From contig JAQTNA010000016.1 in the NCBI GenBank assembly GCA_028714035.1, positions 1-64,000 on the forward strand: a DNA stretch of 64,000 bases, written 5' to 3'. Under the pieces are notes generated by a model that made no database searches, was not told where the DNA came from, and saw nothing but the letters and a program-made list of their open reading frames with translations. Both the position numbers and the translations under genes were made by a program. This DNA is from Rhodocyclaceae bacterium. GTDB taxonomy: Bacteria; Pseudomonadota; Gammaproteobacteria; Burkholderiales; Rhodocyclaceae. Below, one piece after another: positions 35,477 to 43,595 of the stretch; position 1 is the first letter of the stretch; each line of letters opens with the position of its first letter.

Positions 35477-35519
35477 ACGAACCGCATCGAACCCATGGGC
35501 CAGGGGTGATGCGGTTCGT
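35477..35519. terminator. 12-bp hairpin downstream of purL
   Basis: ACGAACCGCATC (35477-35488) and GATGCGGTTCGT (35508-35519) pair perfectly around a 19-nt loop, 58 bp after the purL stop. No T run follows, so it may be a processing or Rho-type end rather than an intrinsic terminator. Confidence 0.5.
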
Positions 35520-35548
35520 GCCTCACCCCATCCTACAGGCCAACAGGT

Positions 35549-35731
35549 TCAGGCTGCTTCCAGCTTGGCTATGGACAGCGCCAGCCACTTGCTGCCCGCC
35601 GAGCCGAAATTGACCTGCACCCGGGCGTCCGTGCCCGCGCCTTCGGCGGCGACGATGACACCCATGCCGAACCGGGCGTGGCGCACGTTCTGGCCGATGC
35701 GGAAACCGCCCGCGTCGGGCTCCGAGCCGTA
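35549..35731 (-). pseudogene. Detached copy of the uvrD 3' end
   Basis: This minus-strand fragment encodes the last 60 residues of the UvrD found at 43596, in frame to the stop: GGFRIGQNVRHARFGMGVIV through SKWLALSIAKLEAA. The 184-bp block 35548-35731 matches 43595-43778 with only five base differences. It has no start codon or helicase core and cannot make a functional protein. It marks the left edge of an 8-kb segment flanked by direct repeats. Confidence 0.92.
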
Positions 35732-36078
35732 GCACCGCTCCGAGGGCGGCCGTGCTTTTCGGTGCCCGGTGTGTTCAACCCCTTCGCCCCCCCCTCCTCG
35801 GAGGGGTTACGGTTGAGTTGCCGATCTGTGCAAAATGCCCATCGCGTGACTGGGTTTGCCTGGGGGACGGGGCGCCGCGACCAAACCGTGGCCCGGGCTT
35901 GCCATTCACGACAGCCGCTGGCCAACTTGTCTCCGGGTCGGCCCTTATGACCAGCTGCCGGCCGGCATCGGACTGCGCGGTTTCAGTCAGCACCGTCGCC
36001 CGCGCGAAGGGATTTCTTCCCATCGAGCGTCCCCGCCCAGGTGCGCAACTCATTCAATGTCGAGACGGAACAGACACG
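35732..36078. other. Non-coding region upstream of the NHL gene
   Basis: No gene is supported. CCCCTCCTCGGAGGGG at about 35790-35806 is a family D-like palindrome. The NHL reading frame stays open back to 35752, but the extension is rich in Pro, Arg and Cys, runs through the palindrome and the region next to the uvrD fragment, and has no signal peptide, so it is not translated in all likelihood. Confidence 0.5.
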
Positions 36079-39000
36079 ATGTCCATGAAAAACCTGAAAC
36101 ACATTTTCCGCCAGGCCTTGTTCGCATTCATGATGTTCTGCGGCGCCCATGTTTATGCGGCGAACGTCAGTTATCCGATTAACCTGGCTTCCGGCTGGAA
36201 CCTGTTGGGCAACAGCTTGGACGTTCCGCTGGACGTGAAGACGACCCTGGGCGCGCATGCCGAGGTGGTCTCGGTCTGGAAGTGGGATGCCACGGCCAAG
36301 TCCTGGGCGTTTTACTCGCCGTCCCTGGACACGGCGGGAACGCTGGTCGCCTACGCGGGAGCGAGGGGGTATGCGGTACTCTCCTCCATCGCGCCGGGCG
36401 AGGGTTACTGGGTCAATGCCACCGGCGCCTTTGCCCTGGGGACTCAAACCGGCAGCGGGTTTTCTCTGAGCCCGGCCCAACTCTTGACCGGATGGAATCT
36501 TTCCGCCACGGCGGATGATGTGGCGCCGACCCTGTTCTCCAGTTCGATGGGGAGCGTCACGAGCCTGTGGGCCTGGGATAACGCTACCGGTACATGGTAT
36601 TTCCACGCGCCGAACCTGCAGGCCAACGGCACTCTGGCAAGCTACATCGCCAGCAAGAACTACCTGGATTTCGGCGCCAGGACCCTGGGCAACGGCCTGG
36701 GGTTCTGGGTCAATTATGCGGGAGCCTCGGGCGGGGCGGGCGGCAGCGGCACCCCGGCCTGCATGATTTCCGCCGGTACGGCCAAGATCTGCTATGAAAC
36801 CCTGCCCGTGCCCTTCACCTGCGATGCCAAGGGTATGAACAACAGCACCTGGATACTTGATTACGCCGGCTACACCGCCCAGTCAGCCAAGGCTTATCAG
36901 GCCCTGTCCACCTGCACCGGCTCCGGCTACAACATGGCGGGCACGGTATTCACCACCGTGGCCAACGACGCCGTGGTGCTCACGCCTTTCGGCACCACCC
37001 TGTCTCTCAACGGCGACTACCTGGATGCCACGGGCAACGCCGCGCGCTTCTATTTCAACAATGGCTTCGGCACCGTCTCCGGCATCGCCTGGGACGGAAC
37101 CTACCTTTGGGTTGCGGACACCAGTAACCGGGCCATTCGTAAGCTGGATCCCGCCACCGGCGCCGTCACCAGCCTGGCTGTCCAGATCACCGACCCCAGG
37201 GGCACCTTTAACCCCCTGATCGCCCCCAAGGGTATTACCAGCGACAACGCCAACCTCTACGTCACCGACCAGCACAGCATCTACCAGATATCCAAGACGA
37301 CCGGCGTGGTCACCGTTCTGTCCGGCTGGACATATGGTCCGGTAGCAGGCGGCATGGGCGATATCCGCGTCGGCACCCTACCCACCACGTCCACCCCCAG
37401 CGGCATCACCACGGACGGCACTTACCTCTATTTCTCCGATCTGGATTACACCTCGGTTCCCGGTTCCGTGATCAAGATGAACCTGGCGACCAAGGTGTTT
37501 ACCGCTGTGGCCACGGGCGGCGCGTCGAACGCCTTTACCGCGGCCGGTCCCAGGGGACTCACCACCGACGGGACCAATCTGTATGTGGTCCAGGGCGGCA
37601 GTCGAACCATCCAGAAGATCGTCATCGCCACCGGCCAATCGAGCGTCCTGGCGGGCAACTCGGTCCAGTCCGCCATGCGCGACGGCGTGGGCGAGGCTGC
37701 GGTATTTGCCGCTCCGACCGACATCACCACCGACGGCACCTATCTCTACGTCACGGATAGTACCGTCGTCTCCGGTTTCGACACGATCCGCAAGATCGAG
37801 ATCAGCACCGGCATCGTCACCACCCTGGCCGGCGGCTCCAGTGCCGGCTTCCTGGACGGCGATGGGAACGTGGCGCTGTTCAACGGCCTGGGCGGCATCA
37901 CCAACATCGGCAGCACGCTCTACGTCACCGACAACCTGAGCGCGGTGCGCAAGATCGTCTATGGCGCCGCCGCCCAGGGCATAGGCAACATCTTGACGCC
38001 CCGTGTGCCCGTCGCTCCGACGGCGGCTGCGACTACTGCCAGCGCTACCGCCATCAATGTTTCCTGGTCGGCGGTGAACACGGCCACCGGCTACCACGTC
38101 TATCGCGCAACGACGCCCAACCAGGCGCTTTCCGCCATGACCCGGCTCACCGCAACGCCCATCACGGCAACCAGTTACCTGAACTCCGGTCTGGCCTTGG
38201 GCGCCTATTACTACACGGTGGTGGCGCTGAATGCCGTCGGTCCCGGCCCGGCGTCAGCAGAAGTCAGCGCCAATACCAACCCGCCAACCGCGCCTGGCGG
38301 CCTCTCCGCAACCAATGTCGGTTCGGGTTCCATCAACTTGAACTGGACGGCAGCCTCCGGCGCTACCGGCTATGACGTCTACCGCGCCACCAGCGCGGGC
38401 CAGGCCCTGGCCTCCATGACCAGACTCACCTCAACCCCGACGGCGGCCCTTACCTATTCCGATACGGGGCTGGCGACAGCCACGCTGTACTACTACAAGG
38501 TGGTCGCCATCAATGGCGCCGGTAGCGCCACCTCCAGCGAGGTCAGTTCCGTCTCTTCCGCGCCCACCACACCCACGGGCGTAACGGCCACTGCCACCGG
38601 CACAACGACCATCAGCGTCACCTGGTCGGCCGTTACCGGCGCCAGCACCTACGATGTCTATCGTTCCGGCACGGCGGCTCAGGCCATAGGCTCCATGACC
38701 AAGCTCACGGCCACGCCCACGGCGGGAACGACATGGCCCGATACGGGCCTGACCGCATCCACGCCCTATTACTACAAGGTGGTCGCGAATAACGCGGCGG
38801 GCTCCAGCAATGCCAGCAGCGAGGCCACCGCCACCACCAACGCTCCCGCGCCCACGACCCAACTCCTGGGCGGGGCCATCCAAGGTGTTGTGCCTTCGTT
38901 CTCTGCGGTCTCTACCTTTGCCACCGGCTACAGTGTTCCTACGGACGTTACCTCCGACGGTACCAATCTTTACGCGTGGGCACGGAACGGTTACCGGCTC

Positions 39001-39822
39001 TACAAGATCGTCATCGCCACAGGCGTCGCTACGTCGGTAGCGGGATCGGGCAGCAGCGGGTCGGCCGACGGCACCGGCGCTGCGGCCAGTTTCAACTGGA
39101 CCTACGGCATCACCACGGACGGCACCAACGTGTATGTGGCGGACACCTGGAACAGCAAGATACGCAAGGTGGTCATCGCCACCGGGGTGGTCACGACCCT
39201 GGCGGGATCGGCAAGCGCTGGTTCCACCAATGGCACGGGCGCGGGCGCGAGCTTCAACTCTCCCTATGGAATCACCACGGACGGCACCAGCCTCTACGTT
39301 GCGGACACCAGCAACCACCTGATCCGCAAGATCGTGATCGCCACCGGCGTCGTCACCACCGTCGCGGGAACAGGTGCGTCGGGGAGCGCCAACGGTACGG
39401 GGACGGCCGCAGCCTTCAATCAACCCAGGGGCATCACCACGGACGGCACTTCCCTGTATGTCACCGAGTATGGAGGCAACAAGATCCGCAGGATCGTGAT
39501 CGCCACGGGGGCCGTCACCACCCTGGCGGGCACGGGTACGGCGGGTTCGACGGATGGTGCGGTAGCGGTGGCCACCTTTAACCAGCCGTCGAACGTCACT
39601 TGCGACGGTACGAATCTCTATGTAACGGATGCCAGTTCCAAGGTACGCAAGGTCGTGATTGCCACTGGGATGGTTTCCACCCTGGCGGGCAGCGGTGCCA
39701 TCGCCTCGGTAGATGGCACCCTGACCGGCGCATCCCTCTATCAGCCCAATGGCATCACCACGGACGGCGTCAGCTTGTTCGTTGCGGAGGGGAATACCGG
39801 CAAGGTGAGAAGGATCCGGTAG
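36079..39822 (+). CDS. Secreted NHL-repeat and fibronectin type III protein
   Basis: A 1247-residue exported protein. A signal peptide (FRQALFAFMMFCGAHVYAA) is followed by two copies of a GWNL module (GWNLLGNSLDVP near residue 40 and GWNLSATADDVAP near 137; each ends with a GYWV or GFWV segment). Next come an NHL-type beta-propeller (about 330-630; repeats of TTDGTYLY, IRKI and VTTLAG), three fibronectin III domains (about 645-925; each with TGYDVYRAT or similar and YYYKVVA), and a second NHL propeller of near-identical blades (about 945-1247). The fold suits an extracellular adhesion or matrix protein. No PEP-CTERM or other anchor is seen. ATG 36079 is chosen by the signal peptide and an upstream GACGGAA. 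Confidence 0.78.
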   Translation: MSMKNLKHIFRQALFAFMMFCGAHVYAANVSYPINLASGWNLLGNSLDVPLDVKTTLGAHAEVVSVWKWDATAKSWAFYSPSLDTAGTLVAYAGARGYAVLSSIAPGEGYWVNATGAFALGTQTGSGFSLSPAQLLTGWNLSATADDVAPTLFSSSMGSVTSLWAWDNATGTWYFHAPNLQANGTLASYIASKNYLDFGARTLGNGLGFWVNYAGASGGAGGSGTPACMISAGTAKICYETLPVPFTCDAKGMNNSTWILDYAGYTAQSAKAYQALSTCTGSGYNMAGTVFTTVANDAVVLTPFGTTLSLNGDYLDATGNAARFYFNNGFGTVSGIAWDGTYLWVADTSNRAIRKLDPATGAVTSLAVQITDPRGTFNPLIAPKGITSDNANLYVTDQHSIYQISKTTGVVTVLSGWTYGPVAGGMGDIRVGTLPTTSTPSGITTDGTYLYFSDLDYTSVPGSVIKMNLATKVFTAVATGGASNAFTAAGPRGLTTDGTNLYVVQGGSRTIQKIVIATGQSSVLAGNSVQSAMRDGVGEAAVFAAPTDITTDGTYLYVTDSTVVSGFDTIRKIEISTGIVTTLAGGSSAGFLDGDGNVALFNGLGGITNIGSTLYVTDNLSAVRKIVYGAAAQGIGNILTPRVPVAPTAAATTASATAINVSWSAVNTATGYHVYRATTPNQALSAMTRLTATPITATSYLNSGLALGAYYYTVVALNAVGPGPASAEVSANTNPPTAPGGLSATNVGSGSINLNWTAASGATGYDVYRATSAGQALASMTRLTSTPTAALTYSDTGLATATLYYYKVVAINGAGSATSSEVSSVSSAPTTPTGVTATATGTTTISVTWSAVTGASTYDVYRSGTAAQAIGSMTKLTATPTAGTTWPDTGLTASTPYYYKVVANNAAGSSNASSEATATTNAPAPTTQLLGGAIQGVVPSFSAVSTFATGYSVPTDVTSDGTNLYAWARNGYRLYKIVIATGVATSVAGSGSSGSADGTGAAASFNWTYGITTDGTNVYVADTWNSKIRKVVIATGVVTTLAGSASAGSTNGTGAGASFNSPYGITTDGTSLYVADTSNHLIRKIVIATGVVTTVAGTGASGSANGTGTAAAFNQPRGITTDGTSLYVTEYGGNKIRRIVIATGAVTTLAGTGTAGSTDGAVAVATFNQPSNVTCDGTNLYVTDASSKVRKVVIATGMVSTLAGSGAIASVDGTLTGASLYQPNGITTDGVSLFVAEGNTGKVRRIR

Positions 39823-39835
39823 GAACTCGGGTGCG

Positions 39836-39904
39836 ATGCGCAGCGCATTGCACCACAACGATCACGGCAACAACCCGGCGCAATGCCCTTCGGCTATTGA
39901 GCCC
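39836..39904. repeat. Family F repeat (F2)
   Basis: Carries GCAGCGCATTGCACC and GGCGCAATGCCCTTCGGCTATTGAGCC, the same two blocks as F1 at 18003-18113 but closer together. It directly follows the NHL gene. Confidence 0.7.
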
Positions 39905-39930
39905 GCGTTGTGAACGCCGGCAAGGCCAAG

Positions 39931-39990
39931 CATAACCCCTCCCCGGAGGGGTTATGCACATTGCCGAGATATCGCAACATCTCGGCAATG
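39931..39990. terminator. Two adjacent perfect hairpins between NHL and PEP-CTERM genes
   Basis: CATAACCCCTCC / GGAGGGGTTATG (39931-39956) and CATTGCCGAGAT / ATCTCGGCAATG (39959-39990). The first is family D-like. Together they could stop transcription from the NHL gene or stabilise mRNA ends; neither has a T run. Confidence 0.55.
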
Positions 39991-40053
39991 TTCGTCCGGC
40001 CGCCCGGGAAATTGTCATTTTCCGATCGCCTCATCCGAGTTCAGGAGAAACAC

Positions 40054-40974
40054 ATGCGTCTGACCCACCGTCTCATTCCCGGCCTGTTGGCCGCCCTGGT
40101 AGCCGCTCCATCCGCCTTCGCCACCACTATCTCCGCTTCCGGCTACACCGCCACCGACGCCATCCCCTTCCATTGGGATGAACTGACTAACGGCTATAAC
40201 AACCCGGTTGCCGGCGCCACCCGCGTGCTCGGGAACAACGACGACTCGCTCGCCTCCATGTCCATGGAATACCTGGCGCCGACCGATAGGAGTCCGCAAA
40301 ACCATATCGGCATGGATTTCTTCATGTTCGGCAGCGCAATCTCCCGCTGGTACAATCCCGGAGTCATGTTCATCAGCTCCAACGGCCTGCTGTCCTTCGG
40401 CTGTCCGGCCCACTACAACGCCAGCGGTCAGACGATTACCTGTTACCCAACCTCAACCAGCGGCAATACCGCCCTCAACGTAAACTGGCTCAACGCGCCC
40501 TCCATCGCCGCGGCCTGGGATGACTGGACCACCACTCCCAACAGCACCGACGGGGTTTATTGGGCGTTCCTGGGCGCGGTCGGCAGCAAACGGCTTGTCG
40601 TCGAGTGGCATGACACGATGCGTTACGGAAGCGGCAATCCCACGACGGTCAGCTTCGAAACGGTACTGTACGAAGCGACCAACCAGGTCGAACTGCGCTA
40701 TCTGAAGATGGCTACCGGCAACAGCGCCACGGCGCAGGGCGTCTCGGCCACCGCGGGTATTCGGGACGCACCGACGATCCCCAGTGGCGCCACCGACAAC
40801 TATCTGCAATGGTCCATGAACCAGGCGGTGCTGACGGGCGGTACGTCCATCCTGTTTACGCCGGATGCCGTGGCGCAATCCGGCGGGGCCTCGGTCCCGG
40901 AACCCGGTAGTTACGGCCTGTTGGCCGTGGGCCTGGGGCTGATGGGCCGCAGCCTGCGCCGCCGCAAGGCCTGA
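40054..40974 (+). CDS. PEP-CTERM sorting-domain protein
   Basis: A 306-residue exported protein with an N-terminal signal peptide (RLIPGLLAALVAAPSAFAT) and a C-terminal PEP-CTERM signal: VPEPGSYGLLAVGLGLMGRSLRRRKA, i.e. the PEP motif, a hydrophobic helix and a basic tail. Exosortase cleaves this signal and the protein is exported into extracellular polymer or the outer surface. The middle part (FISSNGLLSFGC, PSIAAAWDDWTT, VEWHDTMRYG) resembles the nidogen-like or jelly-roll modules found in such proteins. The exosortase gene is not in the window. The ATG follows CAGGAGAAACAC. It lies in the uvrD-flanked segment. Confidence 0.85.
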   Translation: MRLTHRLIPGLLAALVAAPSAFATTISASGYTATDAIPFHWDELTNGYNNPVAGATRVLGNNDDSLASMSMEYLAPTDRSPQNHIGMDFFMFGSAISRWYNPGVMFISSNGLLSFGCPAHYNASGQTITCYPTSTSGNTALNVNWLNAPSIAAAWDDWTTTPNSTDGVYWAFLGAVGSKRLVVEWHDTMRYGSGNPTTVSFETVLYEATNQVELRYLKMATGNSATAQGVSATAGIRDAPTIPSGATDNYLQWSMNQAVLTGGTSILFTPDAVAQSGGASVPEPGSYGLLAVGLGLMGRSLRRRKA

Positions 40975-41010
40975 CCGCCCCAGTAGTCAGTCATGCTGAA
41001 TCTAATGGCT

Positions 41011-41055
41011 GTGGGGCCGGCTTCAGCCGGCCATGGCGGACTGAAGTCCGCCCCA
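41011..41055. repeat. Family A-type double hairpin with GGCCGG and GCGGAC stems (A6)
   Basis: GTGGGGCCGGCTTCAGCCGGCC followed by GGCGGACTGAAGTCCGCC: two adjacent stems with TTCA/TGAA loops as in family A. A close relative lies at 62312-62381. It sits between convergent PEP-CTERM and regulator genes. Confidence 0.8.
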
Positions 41056-41088
41056 GGTATATGCGTTTTACATTGACCGACTACCAGA

Positions 41089-41697
41089 TCAAGAACCGCC
41101 CTGGAGTTTCAGCACCAGGTCCAGCCGGTTCTTGACCCGGTGATAGGCCAGCAGCGACGACACGTATTCCTTGACGGTGTATTCGGATAGTCCGAGTTCC
41201 CGCGCGATGAGTTTGTTCGAGGCGCCGCGTAGCAGGCATACCTGGACTTTCCGTAGGCGCGGAGACAGGCTTCGAATGTCCCCATCCGGTGAGCCATTCA
41301 GCAGCCGGGACAGGTGTTCGGGGACAAATACCTCCCCGGCCCGGACGGCGGAAAAGCAGGTGACGATCTGGTCCGGGTCGGCTGCCTTGGAAATGAAACC
41401 CCTTACCCCGGCGCCCAAGGCCGCCCTCAGCAACTCCACGGGGGTATCGGCGGAAATCAGGATCGTCTTTCCCGCCCAGGGCGAATCCCACACGTGGCGC
41501 ACGAATTCCCGTTGCGGGTCATCCGGCAGGTTGATGTCCAGAAACAGCCAGTCCAGCCGGGTGGGGCCGTCCATCACGGCGCGGGCCTGCGCCACCGTGT
41601 TGGCGCTGTGAACCCGGCTCGTCGGATGGATCGCCGACAACAGTCCGGTCAACCCGTGGCAGGTGAGCGGATGGTCGTCGACGATCAGGATGTTCAT
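41089..41697 (-). CDS. LuxR/NarL-family response regulator
   Basis: A 202-residue two-domain regulator: a receiver domain with Asp7/Asp8 and the phosphoacceptor Asp54 (WLFLDINLPDD), a conserved Lys (FISKAADPDQ) and a C-terminal LuxR-type helix-turn-helix (about 145-195; LSPRLRKVQVCLLRGASNKLIARELGLSEYTVKEYVSSLL). The ATG at 41695-41697 overlaps the hybrid kinase stop as ATGA, so the pair is co-translated and almost certainly works together. Its gene lies in the same segment as PEP-CTERM and NHL genes, which may be targets; no operator was identified. Confidence 0.88.
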   Translation of the reverse strand: MNILIVDDHPLTCHGLTGLLSAIHPTSRVHSANTVAQARAVMDGPTRLDWLFLDINLPDDPQREFVRHVWDSPWAGKTILISADTPVELLRAALGAGVRGFISKAADPDQIVTCFSAVRAGEVFVPEHLSRLLNGSPDGDIRSLSPRLRKVQVCLLRGASNKLIARELGLSEYTVKEYVSSLLAYHRVKNRLDLVLKLQGGS

Positions 41698-43496
41698 GAT
41701 TGCTCCGGTATCGGGTCGGCGACTTGCGGCAGCAGGGCGCAGAGGGTGGCGGCAAGCAGGCTCGGCGCCACGGGTTTCGACAGTACCAGGTAGCCCGCCT
41801 CGGCGGCCTCCGCGTGTACCGCCTCCGCCAGTTCGCCAGTCTGCAACAATCCGGCCGCCTTGGGGAAGTGTTCCTGCAGGAATGCCAGTACGGCTATGCC
41901 GTTCAGCGGCCCCGGCAGGCGATAGTCGCACAGGACGCATTCCGGCTGCCAACCATCATTGCAAACATTCATCACACCTTCGTCACCCCGGCTGGCCATG
42001 CGCAGGTCTATGCCCCATCCGCAAAGCAGTGCCTTCATGGCTTCGCGTACCATCGGATCGTCGTCCACCAGCAGCAAGCGCAGGCCCTTGAGGCCGGGGG
42101 GCGGCGCATGCGGCGCAGCCACATCCGGCGGCAGCCGTTCCGATGCCAGGGACCAGGCGGGAAAGGACAGGCGGAAGCGGCTTCCCCGGAATGGGCGCGA
42201 ACGCAGGGACAGACCGATGTGTAGCGCCTGGACGGCCTGCTTGACGATGGCCAGGCCCAGGCCCAGTCCCTTGCCGCGGTCCCTCTCGGGATTTCCCACC
42301 TGATAATAGGGTTGAAACACGCGCTCGTGATCTTCGGCCGGAATGCCTATCCCGGTATCCCACACTTCCAGCCACAGGCCGCCATCGTGTCCGCGGCGCA
42401 GGTTGAGCAGCACGCCGCCCCGCTCCGTATAACGTAGCGCGTTTCCCAGAAGGTTGCCCACGATGCGCTCCAGCAGAACCTTGTCGCTTTGCACCAGGGT
42501 GGTCTCCAGGCCGTCCGCGATGCGCGAGCGCAACTGGAGGTTCTTGTCTTCCGCATCCAGCCGGTAGCGGGAAATGCACCGGCGCATGAGTGTCGCCAGG
42601 GGAATTTCCGTGAGGAGGGGCTTCTCGGCGCCGGTTTCCAGGCGCGAGAGTTCCATCAGGGCATTGAACAAGGTGCTGATGGATTGTCCGGCCGAGGCGA
42701 TGTGCAGCAGGAGCGGGTCTGCCGCCGCGGCCGGGTTCTGCTGCCGATAGGCCTCGATCAGCAGCAGCAGGGCATGCACCGGCTGACGCAGGTCATGGCT
42801 GGCGGCGGCCAGGAATTCGGATTTCTCACGGTTGGCACGATCCGCCTTCTCGGCCTGCTCGGCGCTCTTCCGCGCCAGGGCTTCGTTGATCAGGCGCAGC
42901 CTGACCGAAGTCAGGACCGTATTGTGGGCATTCCTGGCGACGAAGCCCAGCACGACCATGTAGATGGCGCACATGCCCGCCACGTAGAGGGCATGCTCGC
43001 CGAACGCGGGCGGGATGAACAGTGCCATCAGCGCCGTGCCGATCGCCATGCTGGCGATGAATCCGGGTAGATCGTAGGCCGGATTGCTGGCGGCCGAATA
43101 GGCCAGGACACCGGCGAAGGCGGTCATGATCATGAGGTTATGCACGTCCTTCGAGGGCACCAGCAGCATGCCCTCCGCGCCCCAGCAGGCGCCGGTCAGG
43201 CACAGCGCCACCATATGAGCCAGGTGCCAGCCACGCAAGGTGGATGGTGGCACCGAGGGCGCCTGCGCCAGATGGCGGAAACGCCAGATGCTCAGCCACA
43301 TGACCAGGTTCGAGAGCATTACCATGGCCAGCCAGCTCCTGAGCAGCGACGGGGCCACGGCGCCGCGGGCGCCCGCAGCCACGATCAGGGGCAGGACGAC
43401 ATGGCCCACGGTGTGCATGATCAGGTTGCGGTGCCCCAGCCTGAACAGCTCGATCTGAACTTCAGGTTCCGGGGGGCGCAGCACGTTCAAGAACAT
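41694..43496 (-). CDS. Hybrid sensor histidine kinase with receiver domain
   Basis: A 600-residue membrane kinase. About six hydrophobic helices span residues 30-185 without a recognised sensor name. A coiled linker leads to a HisKA box AASHDLRQPVHALLLLIEAY with His234, then a HATPase domain (NLLGNALRYTERGG, DTGIGIP, GKGLGLGLAIVKQ). A C-terminal receiver (about 470-590) has DDDP and the phosphoacceptor Asp at about 522 (CVLCDYRLPG). The ATG at 43494-43496 was chosen over an in-frame TTG seven codons upstream. It forms a two-component unit with the downstream regulator. Confidence 0.87.
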   Translation of the reverse strand: MFLNVLRPPEPEVQIELFRLGHRNLIMHTVGHVVLPLIVAAGARGAVAPSLLRSWLAMVMLSNLVMWLSIWRFRHLAQAPSVPPSTLRGWHLAHMVALCLTGACWGAEGMLLVPSKDVHNLMIMTAFAGVLAYSAASNPAYDLPGFIASMAIGTALMALFIPPAFGEHALYVAGMCAIYMVVLGFVARNAHNTVLTSVRLRLINEALARKSAEQAEKADRANREKSEFLAAASHDLRQPVHALLLLIEAYRQQNPAAAADPLLLHIASAGQSISTLFNALMELSRLETGAEKPLLTEIPLATLMRRCISRYRLDAEDKNLQLRSRIADGLETTLVQSDKVLLERIVGNLLGNALRYTERGGVLLNLRRGHDGGLWLEVWDTGIGIPAEDHERVFQPYYQVGNPERDRGKGLGLGLAIVKQAVQALHIGLSLRSRPFRGSRFRLSFPAWSLASERLPPDVAAPHAPPPGLKGLRLLLVDDDPMVREAMKALLCGWGIDLRMASRGDEGVMNVCNDGWQPECVLCDYRLPGPLNGIAVLAFLQEHFPKAAGLLQTGELAEAVHAEAAEAGYLVLSKPVAPSLLAATLCALLPQVADPIPEQS

Positions 43497-43595
43497 GTGG
43501 CGACCCGATTGGCACAAGAGATCCGGGACGAGCGCAGGAACGAGCTTGCTCCCGATACGGAAGAAGAGGGGGGATGCATGGCGCCGTGTCGGGCT

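Noticed and set aside
35752-36078. N-terminal extension of the NHL protein
   Set aside because: It runs through a palindrome and has arginine/proline-rich random composition; the signal peptide at 36079 defines the start.
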